From M3007 sp032115775 (GTDB lineage: Bacteria > Bacteroidota > Bacteroidia > Chitinophagales > Saprospiraceae), in NCBI GenBank assembly GCA_032115775.1, contig JAUMBL010000023.1, forward strand, positions 26,351 to 90,350: a stretch of 64,000 nt of DNA, in the 5' to 3' direction. The notes below the pieces were generated by a model. The model saw nothing but the letters and a program-made list of their open reading frames with translations. It made no database searches and was not told the origin of the DNA. Every line of letters starts with the position of its first letter. Position 1 is the stretch's first letter. Shown in pieces: positions 36,966-44,585 of this stretch. The translations under genes were made by a program, and so were the position numbers.

Positions 36966-37415
36966 ATGATGAGTTTAGAAACAAAAATAAACCAAGACCT
37001 CGTCGTCGCCATGAAAGCCAAAGACGAGATCGCACTCCGCAGTATCCGCGCCATTAAAAGCGCTATCCTACTCGCTAAAACGGACGGCAGCGGACAGGCT
37101 ATAGACGAAGCGCGCGAAGTGGCGATGGTGCAAAAACTGCTTAAATCTCGCCAGGATTCGCTCGAAATTTATGAAAAAAATGGCCGCGAAGACCTCGCGA
37201 AAATCGAGCGCGAGGAAATCGAAATCATCAAAAAATACCTGCCCCAAATGATGGAAGGCGCCGAACTCGAAGCCGCCATCCAGGCCGTTATCGCCCAGGT
37301 AGGCGCCAGCTCCGCCGCCGACTTCGGGAAGGTCATGGGCGCCGCCAGCAAACAACTGGCCGGAAAAGCCGAAGGCCGCGCCATCTCGGAAATGGTGAAA
37401 AAATTGCTCGCCTGA
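36966..37415 (+). CDS. yqeY: GatB/YqeY domain protein
   Basis: 149 aa, the normal length. The sequence is the helical tRNA-associated domain shared with the tail of GatB: LVVAMKAKDEIALRSIRAIKSAI, SLEIYEKNGREDLAKIEREEIEIIKKYLPQMM and a glycine-containing end DFGKVMGAASKQLAGKAEGRAISEMVKKLL. Its role is thought to involve tRNA or amidotransferase-related chemistry, but is not settled. Either of two adjacent ATG codons may start it. Its stop overlaps the lptB start by one base (TGATG), indicating coupling. Confidence 0.92.
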   Translation: MMSLETKINQDLVVAMKAKDEIALRSIRAIKSAILLAKTDGSGQAIDEAREVAMVQKLLKSRQDSLEIYEKNGREDLAKIEREEIEIIKKYLPQMMEGAELEAAIQAVIAQVGASSAADFGKVMGAASKQLAGKAEGRAISEMVKKLLA

Positions 37416-38158
37416 TGATGGTACTCCGCGCCGATCGCCTCCTCAAAATCTACGGCAAACGCACCGTAGTCCGGGATGTGAATTTTAACGTACGACAGGG
37501 CGAAATCGTCGGCCTGCTCGGACCAAACGGCGCCGGCAAAACTACCTCTTTTTATATGGTCGTGGGTTTTATCCAGCCCACCGAAGGCCACGTGTATCTC
37601 AATGACGAGGAAATCACCGGTCTCCCCATGTACAAACGCGCTCAAAAAGGTATCGGCTACCTGCCCCAGGAACCGAGCGTGTTCCGCAAACTCAGCGTGG
37701 AAGATAATATCCTGGCCGTGCTCGAAATGACCACGCCTGATAAAATGGCGCAGAAAGACAAACTTGAGCAACTAATCGAGGAGTTCAATCTCCAAAAAGT
37801 GCGCAAAAGCGCCGGCGATACGCTCTCCGGAGGCGAACGCCGCCGTACGGAAATCGCCCGTGCACTCGCTTCCGACCCGAAATTTATTCTGCTCGACGAG
37901 CCTTTTGCCGGAATTGACCCCATCGCCGTGGAGGATATTCAGTATATCGTCGCCAAACTGAAAACCAAAAATATCGGCATCCTGATAACCGATCACAACG
38001 TGCAGGAAACCCTCTCCATCACCGACCGCGCCTACCTGCTCGTGGAAGGCAGCATCCTGCGCACCGGAACCGCCGAAGAACTCGCCGCCGATGAACTGGT
38101 GCGTAAGGTGTATCTGGGCAGAAATTTCGAACTCAAACGGAAAGTGCTGGATTTGTAG
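37415..38158 (+). CDS. lptB: LPS export ABC transporter ATP-binding protein
   Basis: 247 aa. Walker A GPNGAGKT at 36-43, Q-loop YLPQEPSVFRKLSVEDNI, signature LSGGE at 137-141, Walker B FILLDE at 157-162 and the H-loop ITDHN are all intact. YLPQEPSVFRKLSVEDN and DEPFAGIDPIAVEDIQ are typical of LptB, which powers extraction of lipopolysaccharide from the inner membrane with LptFG. Those partners are not in the window. It is translationally coupled to yqeY. Two adjacent ATG codons are possible starts. Confidence 0.94.
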   Translation: MMVLRADRLLKIYGKRTVVRDVNFNVRQGEIVGLLGPNGAGKTTSFYMVVGFIQPTEGHVYLNDEEITGLPMYKRAQKGIGYLPQEPSVFRKLSVEDNILAVLEMTTPDKMAQKDKLEQLIEEFNLQKVRKSAGDTLSGGERRRTEIARALASDPKFILLDEPFAGIDPIAVEDIQYIVAKLKTKNIGILITDHNVQETLSITDRAYLLVEGSILRTGTAEELAADELVRKVYLGRNFELKRKVLDL

Positions 38159-38261
38159 GAGCGCACGCGCCGCGCTTGCTAAAAATGTGCTACCTTTGCA
38201 TTGTATCGGGCGCGCGCCGGAATTTTTATTCCCGTCCGCGCCTTCAAAAACCGATCTTTCT

Positions 38262-38762
38262 ATGAAACCCATCACTTCCAGTGCCATTGATAAAGTCATT
38301 GATGAGCTTGATCAGATTTCCGATGAGCAATATGAGGAAATCATGGAGCAGTTTACCGCCAACCAGCCGGTGCTGATCGCCTATATTTTTAACGATGAAA
38401 ATTTTCACCTCCTCAACGAGGATGAGAGAGGATATCTGGAATATCTCGCCCTGATTCTGTGGCGCAGTATCCACAACGCCTATGGCGCGCCGCAGCCGGT
38501 CAGCGAGGAGGCCATCGGCGAAGCCGAAGAAAAAAACTATGAAATCATGGAAAACAGCACCGGCAAGCACTTCAGCGACCGGCTAAACCCCTTCTTTGAA
38601 GGCTATCCGCAGGAAGACCTACTCGCCTTTGCAGAAGAAGCGGTCACCGAAGACGAAGACGAACCGGGGGGCATTATTGGCAAAGAGGCTCGTGAACCTA
38701 TTTTTGTGGCACTCAAAACAATGATCGATGTGCTGACTGCCCCAAATACCCCGATGGGATAA
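38262..38762 (+). CDS. Small acidic hypothetical protein
   Basis: 166 aa from the ATG at 38262 (MKPITSSAIDKVIDELDQIS); the longer frame overlaps lptB out of frame and is not supported. The protein is strongly acidic, rich in Glu and Asp (for example EDEDEPGG near the C-terminus), with predicted helices and no signal or membrane segment. I do not recognise a family. A TACCTTTG box at 38191-38198 lies 63 bp upstream, so it probably has its own promoter. It is followed by the ribosomal-protein promoter. Confidence 0.75.
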   Translation: MKPITSSAIDKVIDELDQISDEQYEEIMEQFTANQPVLIAYIFNDENFHLLNEDERGYLEYLALILWRSIHNAYGAPQPVSEEAIGEAEEKNYEIMENSTGKHFSDRLNPFFEGYPQEDLLAFAEEAVTEDEDEPGGIIGKEAREPIFVALKTMIDVLTAPNTPMG

Positions 38763-38833
38763 TCGGCAGTCAAAATTTCCCCTCATTTTCAATATCTTAA
38801 GCGTTTTTTATTAAATATTTTTTTCCGGATAGC

Positions 38834-38864
38834 TTGTGTGTTCCGGAAAGAAGCGCTACATTTG
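38834..38864 (+). promoter_or_regulatory. Promoter of the rplM-rpsI operon (TTG-N20-TACATTTG)
   Basis: TTG at 38834-38836 and TACATTTG at 38857-38864 are separated by 20 bases, close to the TTTG / TAnnTTTG arrangement of Bacteroidota promoters. This is the best two-box match in the window. The leader to the rplM ATG would be about 108 nt, long enough for ribosomal-protein autoregulation. Confidence 0.65.
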
Positions 38865-38977
38865 CGACCGCTTTCAGAAAAAATGATTCTTGGAAGGCAA
38901 AAATTTTGCTGATAATCAAGGGTTTAGTTGTTTTCTGTGTTTTAAAAGAAATAATTTAACGTTATAACAATCGTACA

Positions 38978-39430
38978 ATGAATACGCTGAGTTACCGGAC
39001 CAAATCGGTCAGCAGCCTGGAGATGCACGGGCAGCGCAAATGGTACGTCATCAACGCCGAGAACATGGTTGTCGGACGTTTGTGCGCCAAAATCGCGAGC
39101 ATCCTGATGGGGAAAAACAAGCCATCCTTCACCCCGCACGACGATACGGGCGATTACGTAATCGTAATCAACGCCGATAAGATCCGTTTCACGGGCAAAA
39201 AATGGGCGCAGAAGGAGTACAAAAATTACTCGCTGCACCCTGGTGGCTTGAAGCTGACTACGGCCGAGGAGATGCTGGAAAAAGACGCCCGCCGTATTAT
39301 CGAGCGCGGTGTAAAAGGCATGATTCCGAAAACGAAGTTGGGTCGTCAAATGCGCAAGAAACTCTTCGTGTACGCTGAAGCGGAACACCCGCACGCCGCC
39401 CAACAACCCCAATTGCTGGAGCTGAAATAA
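38978..39430 (+). CDS. rplM: 50S ribosomal protein L13
   Basis: 150 aa. Typical L13 sequence: WYVINAENMVVGRLCAKIAS, GKNKPSFTPHDDTGDYVIVINADKI, FTGKKWAQKEY, HPGGLK and the RRIIERGVKGMIPKTKLGRQMRKKLFVY block. It is an early-assembling large-subunit protein. It is the first gene of the usual rplM-rpsI pair, 38 bp before rpsI. Confidence 0.98.
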   Translation: MNTLSYRTKSVSSLEMHGQRKWYVINAENMVVGRLCAKIASILMGKNKPSFTPHDDTGDYVIVINADKIRFTGKKWAQKEYKNYSLHPGGLKLTTAEEMLEKDARRIIERGVKGMIPKTKLGRQMRKKLFVYAEAEHPHAAQQPQLLELK

Positions 39431-39468
39431 ACACCATTTTTCAATCGCTTATCCATTTTTTGTTCAAT

Positions 39469-39855
39469 ATGGAAATGATTAATGCCATCGGGCGCCGTAA
39501 AACTGCCGTAGCCCGGGTCTATTTGATGAAGGGAGAAGGTAAAATTACCGTGAACGGTAAGGACTACCGCGAATATTTCCCGCAAATACACATCCAACAT
39601 AATGTGGTTGATCCGTTCGGCGTCGTCGGTGCGGATAATATCTACGACCTCAAAATCAACGTGCGCGGCGGCGGCTATAAAGGCCAGGCCGAAGCTGCCC
39701 GTCTGGGTATCAGCCGCGCGCTGGTGAAACTCAACGAGGAGTTCAAAAAACCGCTGAAGGAGCGCAAATTCCTGACGCGCGACAGCCGCGCCGTGGAACG
39801 GAAGAAATATGGCCAACCCAAAGCGCGCAAACGCTTCCAATTCTCCAAACGCTAA
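39469..39855 (+). CDS. rpsI: 30S ribosomal protein S9
   Basis: 128 aa from the ATG at 39469 (MEMINAIGRRKTAVARVYL); the TTG at 39460 would add three residues absent from S9. The canonical C-terminus RKKYGQPKARKRFQFSKR, whose last arginine reaches the P-site tRNA, is intact. Second gene of the rplM operon. A GGGCAG/CTGCCC hairpin lies in the 81-bp gap before rpsB. Confidence 0.98.
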   Translation: MEMINAIGRRKTAVARVYLMKGEGKITVNGKDYREYFPQIHIQHNVVDPFGVVGADNIYDLKINVRGGGYKGQAEAARLGISRALVKLNEEFKKPLKERKFLTRDSRAVERKKYGQPKARKRFQFSKR

Positions 39856-39936
39856 ACAATTCGAGCAACCGGGCAGCCGTCCGCGCGCCTGCCCTTTCGG
39901 TTCTATCCTTCGAATTCTTCAAATCTGACTTACATC

Positions 39937-40662
39937 ATGCAGAAGCCTACTTATAAAGAATTGCTCGACGCCGGCTGTCACTTCGGCCACATGCGCAAAA
40001 AATGGAATCCCAAAATGACGCCCTATATCTTCATGGAGCATAAGGGAATCCATATCATTGACCTCAACCGCACCGCCGAATGCCTCGAACGCTCGGCACT
40101 CGCCATGAAAGCCATGGCTAAAAGCGGTAAAAAAGTACTCTTCGTCGCTACCAAAAAACAAGCGCGCGAAATCGTGCAAAAAGCCGCCGAAAGCGTCGGT
40201 ATGCCGTTCGTAACCGACCGCTGGCTGGGCGGTATGATGACCAACTTTATGACGATCCGTAAGTCGGTCAAAAAAATGAATAATATCGAGCGCATGCTCA
40301 CCGATACATCGCTGACCAGCATCACCAAGAAAGAACGCCTCACGCTGTCGCGCGAACACGCAAAACTGCAGAAGCAACTCGGCGGTATCGCAAACCTCAA
40401 TCGCCTGCCCTCCGCCGTGTTTATCGTGGATATCCACCACGAACACCTCGCACTCGCAGAATCGCGTAAACTGAACATCAAAACGTTCGGTATGGTGGAT
40501 ACCAACTCCGACCCTACCCTGGTGGATTATGTCATCCCCAGCAACGACGACGCTTCTAAATCTATCACTTTTGTCGTGCAATACCTCGCCGCTGCTATTC
40601 GCGAAGGACTCGAGGAACGCAAAGCCATCAAAGGCAACGAGAAGGACGACGCGGAAGCGTAA
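39937..40662 (+). CDS. rpsB: 30S ribosomal protein S2
   Basis: 241 aa. Signature regions are present: LLDAGCHFGHMRKKWNPKMTPYIF, VLFVATKKQAREIVQKAA, DRWLGGMMTNF and the conserved DTNSDPTLVDYVIPSNDDASKSI. S2 binds the small-subunit neck. It is followed by tsf, the usual partner, with a terminator-like hairpin between them that could reduce expression of tsf. Confidence 0.98.
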   Translation: MQKPTYKELLDAGCHFGHMRKKWNPKMTPYIFMEHKGIHIIDLNRTAECLERSALAMKAMAKSGKKVLFVATKKQAREIVQKAAESVGMPFVTDRWLGGMMTNFMTIRKSVKKMNNIERMLTDTSLTSITKKERLTLSREHAKLQKQLGGIANLNRLPSAVFIVDIHHEHLALAESRKLNIKTFGMVDTNSDPTLVDYVIPSNDDASKSITFVVQYLAAAIREGLEERKAIKGNEKDDAEA

Positions 40663-40693
40663 ACTTAACAAAGTAATAACTCGCCGAAACGCG

Positions 40694-40719
40694 CGGGCAA
40701 TCCCGTCTTGCCCGATTTT
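40694..40719 (+). terminator. Attenuator-like hairpin between rpsB and tsf
   Basis: CGGGCAA (40694-40700) pairs with TTGCCCG (40708-40714) and is followed by ATTTTT. The stem is short, so partial termination is more likely than a full stop within this conserved operon. Confidence 0.5.
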
Positions 40720-40773
40720 TGACCGCGCAACCGGCAAGCCCAATCTTTTTGATCACTTTTACAGCCTATAAAT

Positions 40774-41610
40774 ATGAGCGAAATTAAAATCTCCGCAACC
40801 GATATTAATAAACTCCGTCAAATGACCGGCGCCGGTATGATGGATTGCAAAAAAGCCCTCGAAGAGGCCGGAGGCGATTACGATGCCGCCGTGGATGTCC
40901 TCCGTAAAAAAGGAATCGCTAAAGCCGCTAAACGCGAAGACCGCGAGGCGCGCGAAGGCGTAGTGATCGCACGCTCGACCGCCGACCAAAAAAACGGTAT
41001 CATCGTGGCACTCAACTGCGAAACGGACTTCGTGGCGCGCAATGAAGGCTTTATCGGGCTCACGCAAAAATTTGCCGATATCGCCCTTGCGCAAATGCCG
41101 GCTTCTCTGGAAGATCTCCTGGCGCTTCCCTTCGAAGGCAATGTAACCATCGGCGAAAAAGTGGGCGAGCAAAACGGAATCGTGGGTGAAAAAATCGAAC
41201 TCAGCCGCTATGAAAAAATCACCGGCGATCTGGTGGTCACCTATAACCACTCGAATAACAAACGCTCGGTAATCGTTGCCCTGAACCAAGCGGGCGATGC
41301 CGCAGCAGAAGCAGGCCGCGATGTGGCTATGCAAATCGCCGCCATGGGTCCGGTTTCTGTCAGCAAAGACGATGTAGATCCGAAAATTGTCGAAAAAGAA
41401 ATCGAAATCGGCAAAGAACTCGCCCGTAATGAAGGCAAAGCGGAGGATATGCTCGAGAAAATTGCACTCGGCCGTCTCAATAAGTTCTTCCAGGAAAATA
41501 CGCTGCTGAGCCAGAAATTCGTGAAAAATAACGACCAGACGGTACAGCAATACCTGCAAAGTATCAATAAAGACCTCACGGTCACGGGTTTCAAACACGT
41601 GGCGCTGTAA
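40774..41610 (+). CDS. tsf: Elongation factor Ts
   Basis: 278 aa. The N-terminal domain carries LRQMTGAGMMDCKKALEEAGGDYDAAVDVLRKKG, and the TDFVAR motif is present (NCETDFVARNEGF), which contacts EF-Tu. EF-Ts catalyses GDP release from EF-Tu. It is the last gene of the translation cluster and is followed at once by an intrinsic terminator. Confidence 0.98.
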   Translation: MSEIKISATDINKLRQMTGAGMMDCKKALEEAGGDYDAAVDVLRKKGIAKAAKREDREAREGVVIARSTADQKNGIIVALNCETDFVARNEGFIGLTQKFADIALAQMPASLEDLLALPFEGNVTIGEKVGEQNGIVGEKIELSRYEKITGDLVVTYNHSNNKRSVIVALNQAGDAAAEAGRDVAMQIAAMGPVSVSKDDVDPKIVEKEIEIGKELARNEGKAEDMLEKIALGRLNKFFQENTLLSQKFVKNNDQTVQQYLQSINKDLTVTGFKHVAL

Positions 41611-41638
41611 GATCGGCTATATCGAGACGAAAAATAGG

Positions 41639-41670
41639 AAGGCTGCTTTCTCCGGAAGGCAGCCTTTTTT
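41639..41670 (+). terminator. Intrinsic terminator after tsf
   Basis: AAGGCTGC (41639-41646) pairs with GCAGCCTT (41659-41666), and the stem runs into a T-run (CTTTTTT), 29 bp after the stop codon. Confidence 0.85.
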
Positions 41671-41756
41671 GTAATAATGTATGAACGCACGGACTAAATA
41701 AGCCTTAAATGACAGAATTATCACAATTCATGGCATTAATCGTTTTTTATTCACCC

Positions 41757-41764
41757 TATCTTTG
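41757..41764 (+). promoter_or_regulatory. -7 box TATCTTTG almost touching the start of the CNGKC gene
   Basis: TATCTTTG fits TAnnTTTG and ends five bases before the ATG at 41770. Transcription from it would start at or within a few bases of the start codon, implying a leaderless or nearly leaderless mRNA for the first gene of the putative copper locus. Confidence 0.55.
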
Positions 41765-41769
41765 CAAGG

Positions 41770-42168
41770 ATGAAATGTGCGTTCATAACCTTTTTGCTTT
41801 TGACTGTTATCGGTCAGGCTTCCGTCCGGACGGTGTGGGTATTGCATTATCATTATAATCGGGTGCTGTATATCAAGAACTGCGAAAATAAGTCCAGGCC
41901 TGAACTGCAGTGCAACGGCAAATGCTATCTCAAAAAGAAAATGGCTCTGAATACAGATAATAAAGCTGGCGAGCCGATTCTTCCGGAATCATTTTCTCAA
42001 ATAAAGGATATCCAACTTTTTTTCCCCAACGCTCAGGCGTTTCTTTTACATATTGCGGACGATCACGACGAAAGGATCGCATTTCCTCCTTATTTGACAT
42101 GCCTGACATGCCTGCCTAAAGCTAACCGCTTTAAACCACCGGCAGGGTACGTCGTCTTTTCTGCCTGA
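41770..42168 (+). CDS. Small exported protein with CNGKC motif, first gene of the putative copper locus
   Basis: 132 aa. A short hydrophobic segment (MKCAFITFLLLTVIGQASV) acts as signal or anchor. The core reads YNRVLYIKNCENKSRPELQCNGKCYLKKKM, with three cysteines in a pattern I associate with small Bacteroidota proteins encoded near metal-related outer-membrane genes; a second CLTCLP pair follows at about residues 114-119. Histidines and cysteines make metal binding plausible, but this is inference. No named domain. It is followed by the CDVCGC protein, an MbnP-like lipoprotein and an MbnH-like peroxidase on the same strand. Confidence 0.75.
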   Translation: MKCAFITFLLLTVIGQASVRTVWVLHYHYNRVLYIKNCENKSRPELQCNGKCYLKKKMALNTDNKAGEPILPESFSQIKDIQLFFPNAQAFLLHIADDHDERIAFPPYLTCLTCLPKANRFKPPAGYVVFSA

Positions 42169-42183
42169 CGACTATACAAATTC

Positions 42184-42327
42184 GTAACTACTTAGCTAGT
42201 GCCGCGTCCGGTGAATAGCCCATGAAATGGGTCGCCGTATGCATGCGCTATTTGCCGGACGCGGCACTGGCTCGCTTGGCTCCAAAAGTCCCGTTTTTAT
42301 CTCAGACGCGACCGGCTAAGTAGTTAC
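42184..42327. mobile_element. Family B element, 144-bp mosaic form
   Basis: The left end GTAACTACTTAGC and right end GACCGGCTAAGTAGTTAC are family B, but the interior holds a separate 14-bp inverted repeat (AGTGCCGCGTCCGG at 42198, complement at 42255-42268) with further nested pairs. The flanking 8-mers (ACAAATTC, CCACTTTC) match at only five positions. It ends 24 bp before the next start codon. Confidence 0.7.
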
Positions 42328-42351
42328 CCACTTTCAATTTATTTCGGATTC

Positions 42352-43257
42352 ATGGGAACAATGTTCTTCGCATTGGCTTTGCTGGCATGCTTGCCGGCAA
42401 GCCTGGCTTGCGATGTGTGCGGTTGTTCCATCACCGGCCAGTATATCGGCATGCTTCCGCAGTTTCACGGCAATTTTGCCGGGTTGCGTTGGTCGGAACA
42501 GTGGTCCGTATCCGGGCATACCCGCGCGGCTTTGGCTGCCGGCGCGGATATTTCCAAGGAGCACGTGCAGAGCTTGGACTTGCTGACCCGCTTGATGGTC
42601 AATCCCCGAGTGCAAATACTCCTGGCGCTCCCTTACCGCGTATTTAACCGTACGGGGGAGAACACGCACATCCATGCGCAAGGCTTAGGAGATATTTCTA
42701 TGCTCGCGTACTATCTCCCTGTACAAACCGCGCCATCAGCGCAGTGGCGCCATACCCTGATGGTGGGCGGCGGATTTAAACTTCCAACCGGCAATAGTCG
42801 GCTCGCAACCAGTGACGGCCTGCTGATTCCGGCTAATCTGCAACCAGGTAGCGGAAGTTTTGACCTCCTGGTCGCGGCCAATTACACGATCCGCCGCCAT
42901 CAATGGGGATTGAATACCGATTTGACCGCTAAGTTGAATACGGCGAACACAAACGATTATCGCTTTGGGAACCGGATTAGCGGCGCACTCAGGGTATTCC
43001 ATTGGCTGGGTAAAGGCCGTGCCACCCTGCTACCCAACGCCGGTGTGTTCAGCGAATTATCCGCCGAAGACCGCGATGGCCATAACGCCCCGGAAGCCAC
43101 GGGCGGCTGGTATTGCTCGGCGGCAACCGGACTGGATCTAATCGCAGGCCGATTCAACCTGGGCATTAATTATCAAACCCCGGTAGCACAAAATCTCGGA
43201 CATGGTAAAGCAAAAACACGCAGCCGCTGGACTGCCTCCGTTAATTACATTTTTTAG
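42352..43257 (+). CDS. Outer-membrane beta-barrel protein with N-terminal CDVCGC motif
   Basis: 301 aa. A signal peptide (MGTMFFALALLACLPASLA) is followed directly by CDVCGCSITGQYIG, a CxxCxC cluster expected at the mature N-terminus. The rest alternates strands typical of a transporter-like barrel (HTLMVGGGFKLPTGNSR, AANYTIRRHQWGLNTDLTAKLNT, NLGINYQTPVAQNLG) and ends with the aromatic strand SVNYIF. The likely location is the outer membrane, with the cysteine cluster exposed in the periplasm for metal capture. The role is inferred from its MbnP/MbnH-like neighbours. The last base of its TAG stop belongs to the inserted family B element. Confidence 0.78.
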   Translation: MGTMFFALALLACLPASLACDVCGCSITGQYIGMLPQFHGNFAGLRWSEQWSVSGHTRAALAAGADISKEHVQSLDLLTRLMVNPRVQILLALPYRVFNRTGENTHIHAQGLGDISMLAYYLPVQTAPSAQWRHTLMVGGGFKLPTGNSRLATSDGLLIPANLQPGSGSFDLLVAANYTIRRHQWGLNTDLTAKLNTANTNDYRFGNRISGALRVFHWLGKGRATLLPNAGVFSELSAEDRDGHNAPEATGGWYCSAATGLDLIAGRFNLGINYQTPVAQNLGHGKAKTRSRWTASVNYIF

Positions 43258-43418
43258 TAACTACTTAGCCGGTCGCGTCTGAGACAAAAAGGATCCATTT
43301 TTTGCCAGACGAAGTGATTTTTTGCAGGCCGTAGCAGCCGCTACGGTCAAAAAAAATTGCGAAGTATGGCGGAAAATGGGACTTTTTGGGTCAGACAGCG
43401 AGCCTGCTAAGTAGTTAC
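43257..43418. mobile_element. Family B element, 162-bp form, with perfect 8-bp target duplication
   Basis: The direct repeat ATTTTTTA precedes (43249-43256) and follows (43419-43426) the element. It is the reverse complement of the 54.7 kb copy in overall layout, with a central CCGTAGC-type hairpin. Its first G completes the upstream stop codon as TAG; restoring the target gives TAA at the same codon, so the protein is unchanged. It ends 30 bp before the MbnP-like start. Confidence 0.9.
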
Positions 43419-43448
43419 ATTTTTTAACAACTAATATTTTTATTTTTT

Positions 43449-44261
43449 ATGAGAAATCAATTCTTCGGGTTCATTGCCCTCTTCGTTCTCGCACTCGCTA
43501 TTTCCTCCTGCAAAAAAGACGACGAAGTCATTGATGGCTTCGGTAGCGTTGAATTTGAATTCGACCACCGTGCCGGCGATCTGCCGCTCAACTTCGGTGC
43601 GACCTACACCACCGCGAACGGCGACGAAGTGAAGTTTACTACGTTCAACTATTTCGTCAGTAATTTCGTACTCATTCAGGATGATGGAACGGAATACATC
43701 GTACCTAAAGACGAAAGTTATTTCCTGATCAAGCACAGCGATCCGGATAGCCGCGAGATTAAAATTGATAACGTGCCGGCCGGTAATTATACCGGCGTGC
43801 GCTTCACTATCGGCGTGGACAGCGCGAAAAGCGTTAGCCCGGCCGCTGAACGAACCGGCGTGCTCGATCCTGCTATCGGCGCCAGCGGTATGTACTGGAG
43901 TTGGAATGCCGGATATATTTTTGTGAAAGTGGAGGGCGAATCTCCCCAGGCGCCGGATAATCCCGCGCTCGGCGGCCGATTTTTCCAATACCACACCGGG
44001 TTGTTTGGCGGCCTGAACAGCCCGACGCTGAACAATGTTAAAACCGTGCAACTATCGCTCCACCATGGCGATTCCGCGACTGTGCGCAAAGACAAATCCG
44101 CTCCGCACTTCCACATGCTGGTGGATATCCTGGAAATGTTTACGAACCCGACAAATATCAGTATCGCTACTACGCCTACCTCCCATGCAGGCCCCTACTC
44201 GGCTACAGTAGCGGAAAATTACAAAGATATGTTTACGTTGGATCACGTGCATAATCCGTAG
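43449..44261 (+). CDS. MbnP-family copper-binding lipoprotein
   Basis: 270 aa. The lipobox is LAISSC with C21, followed by an acidic KKDDEV stretch. The MbnP signature is clear: VEFEFDHRAGDLPLNFG, KFTTFNYFVSNFVLI and GMYWSWNAGYIFVKVEG (W150, W152). Candidate metal ligands are H220 and H222 (PHFHMLVDI) and the terminal D-H-V-H. In characterised MbnP proteins a tryptophan is oxidised to kynurenine by the partner dihaem enzyme MbnH and forms part of a Cu site; an MbnH-like gene follows here. It is a copper-handling lipoprotein by inference. Family B elements sit in the gaps on both sides. Confidence 0.85.
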   Translation: MRNQFFGFIALFVLALAISSCKKDDEVIDGFGSVEFEFDHRAGDLPLNFGATYTTANGDEVKFTTFNYFVSNFVLIQDDGTEYIVPKDESYFLIKHSDPDSREIKIDNVPAGNYTGVRFTIGVDSAKSVSPAAERTGVLDPAIGASGMYWSWNAGYIFVKVEGESPQAPDNPALGGRFFQYHTGLFGGLNSPTLNNVKTVQLSLHHGDSATVRKDKSAPHFHMLVDILEMFTNPTNISIATTPTSHAGPYSATVAENYKDMFTLDHVHNP

Positions 44262-44357
44262 TCGAAGGGCTGTTGAAAGGTGGGCTGTCGGGCTGAAAAT
44301 TTGTGGCGCGCTTTAGCGCAAAGTTGGATTTTGGGTTCCGAGCAGCAAATTTTATTT

Positions 44358-44434
44358 GTAACTACTTAGCCGGTCGCGTCTGAGATAAAAAATGGGACTT
44401 TTGGGGTCGGACAGCGCACCGGTTAGGTAGTTAC
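44358..44434. mobile_element. Family B element, 77-bp form, degraded right end
   Basis: The left end is GTAACTACTTAGCCGG; the right end reads CACCGGTTAGGTAGTTAC with two changes. Its length equals the 22.85 kb copy. No matching flanking 8-mer (TTTTATTT against AATTTTCG). The rest of the 324-bp gap before the peroxidase gene holds no supported gene. Confidence 0.75.
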
Positions 44435-44585
44435 AATTTTCGCTGTGGCTGCCCGGCTATCACTGCAGATTTTGAGTCCGTTAAAACAAAATTTCGCGCA
44501 CTCGGAGATTGAAATCCGGACACACGATAGCAGAAAACGCGACGCCCGACTCTTCTCTATTCGTTATCGTATTAACTTCTGAATC

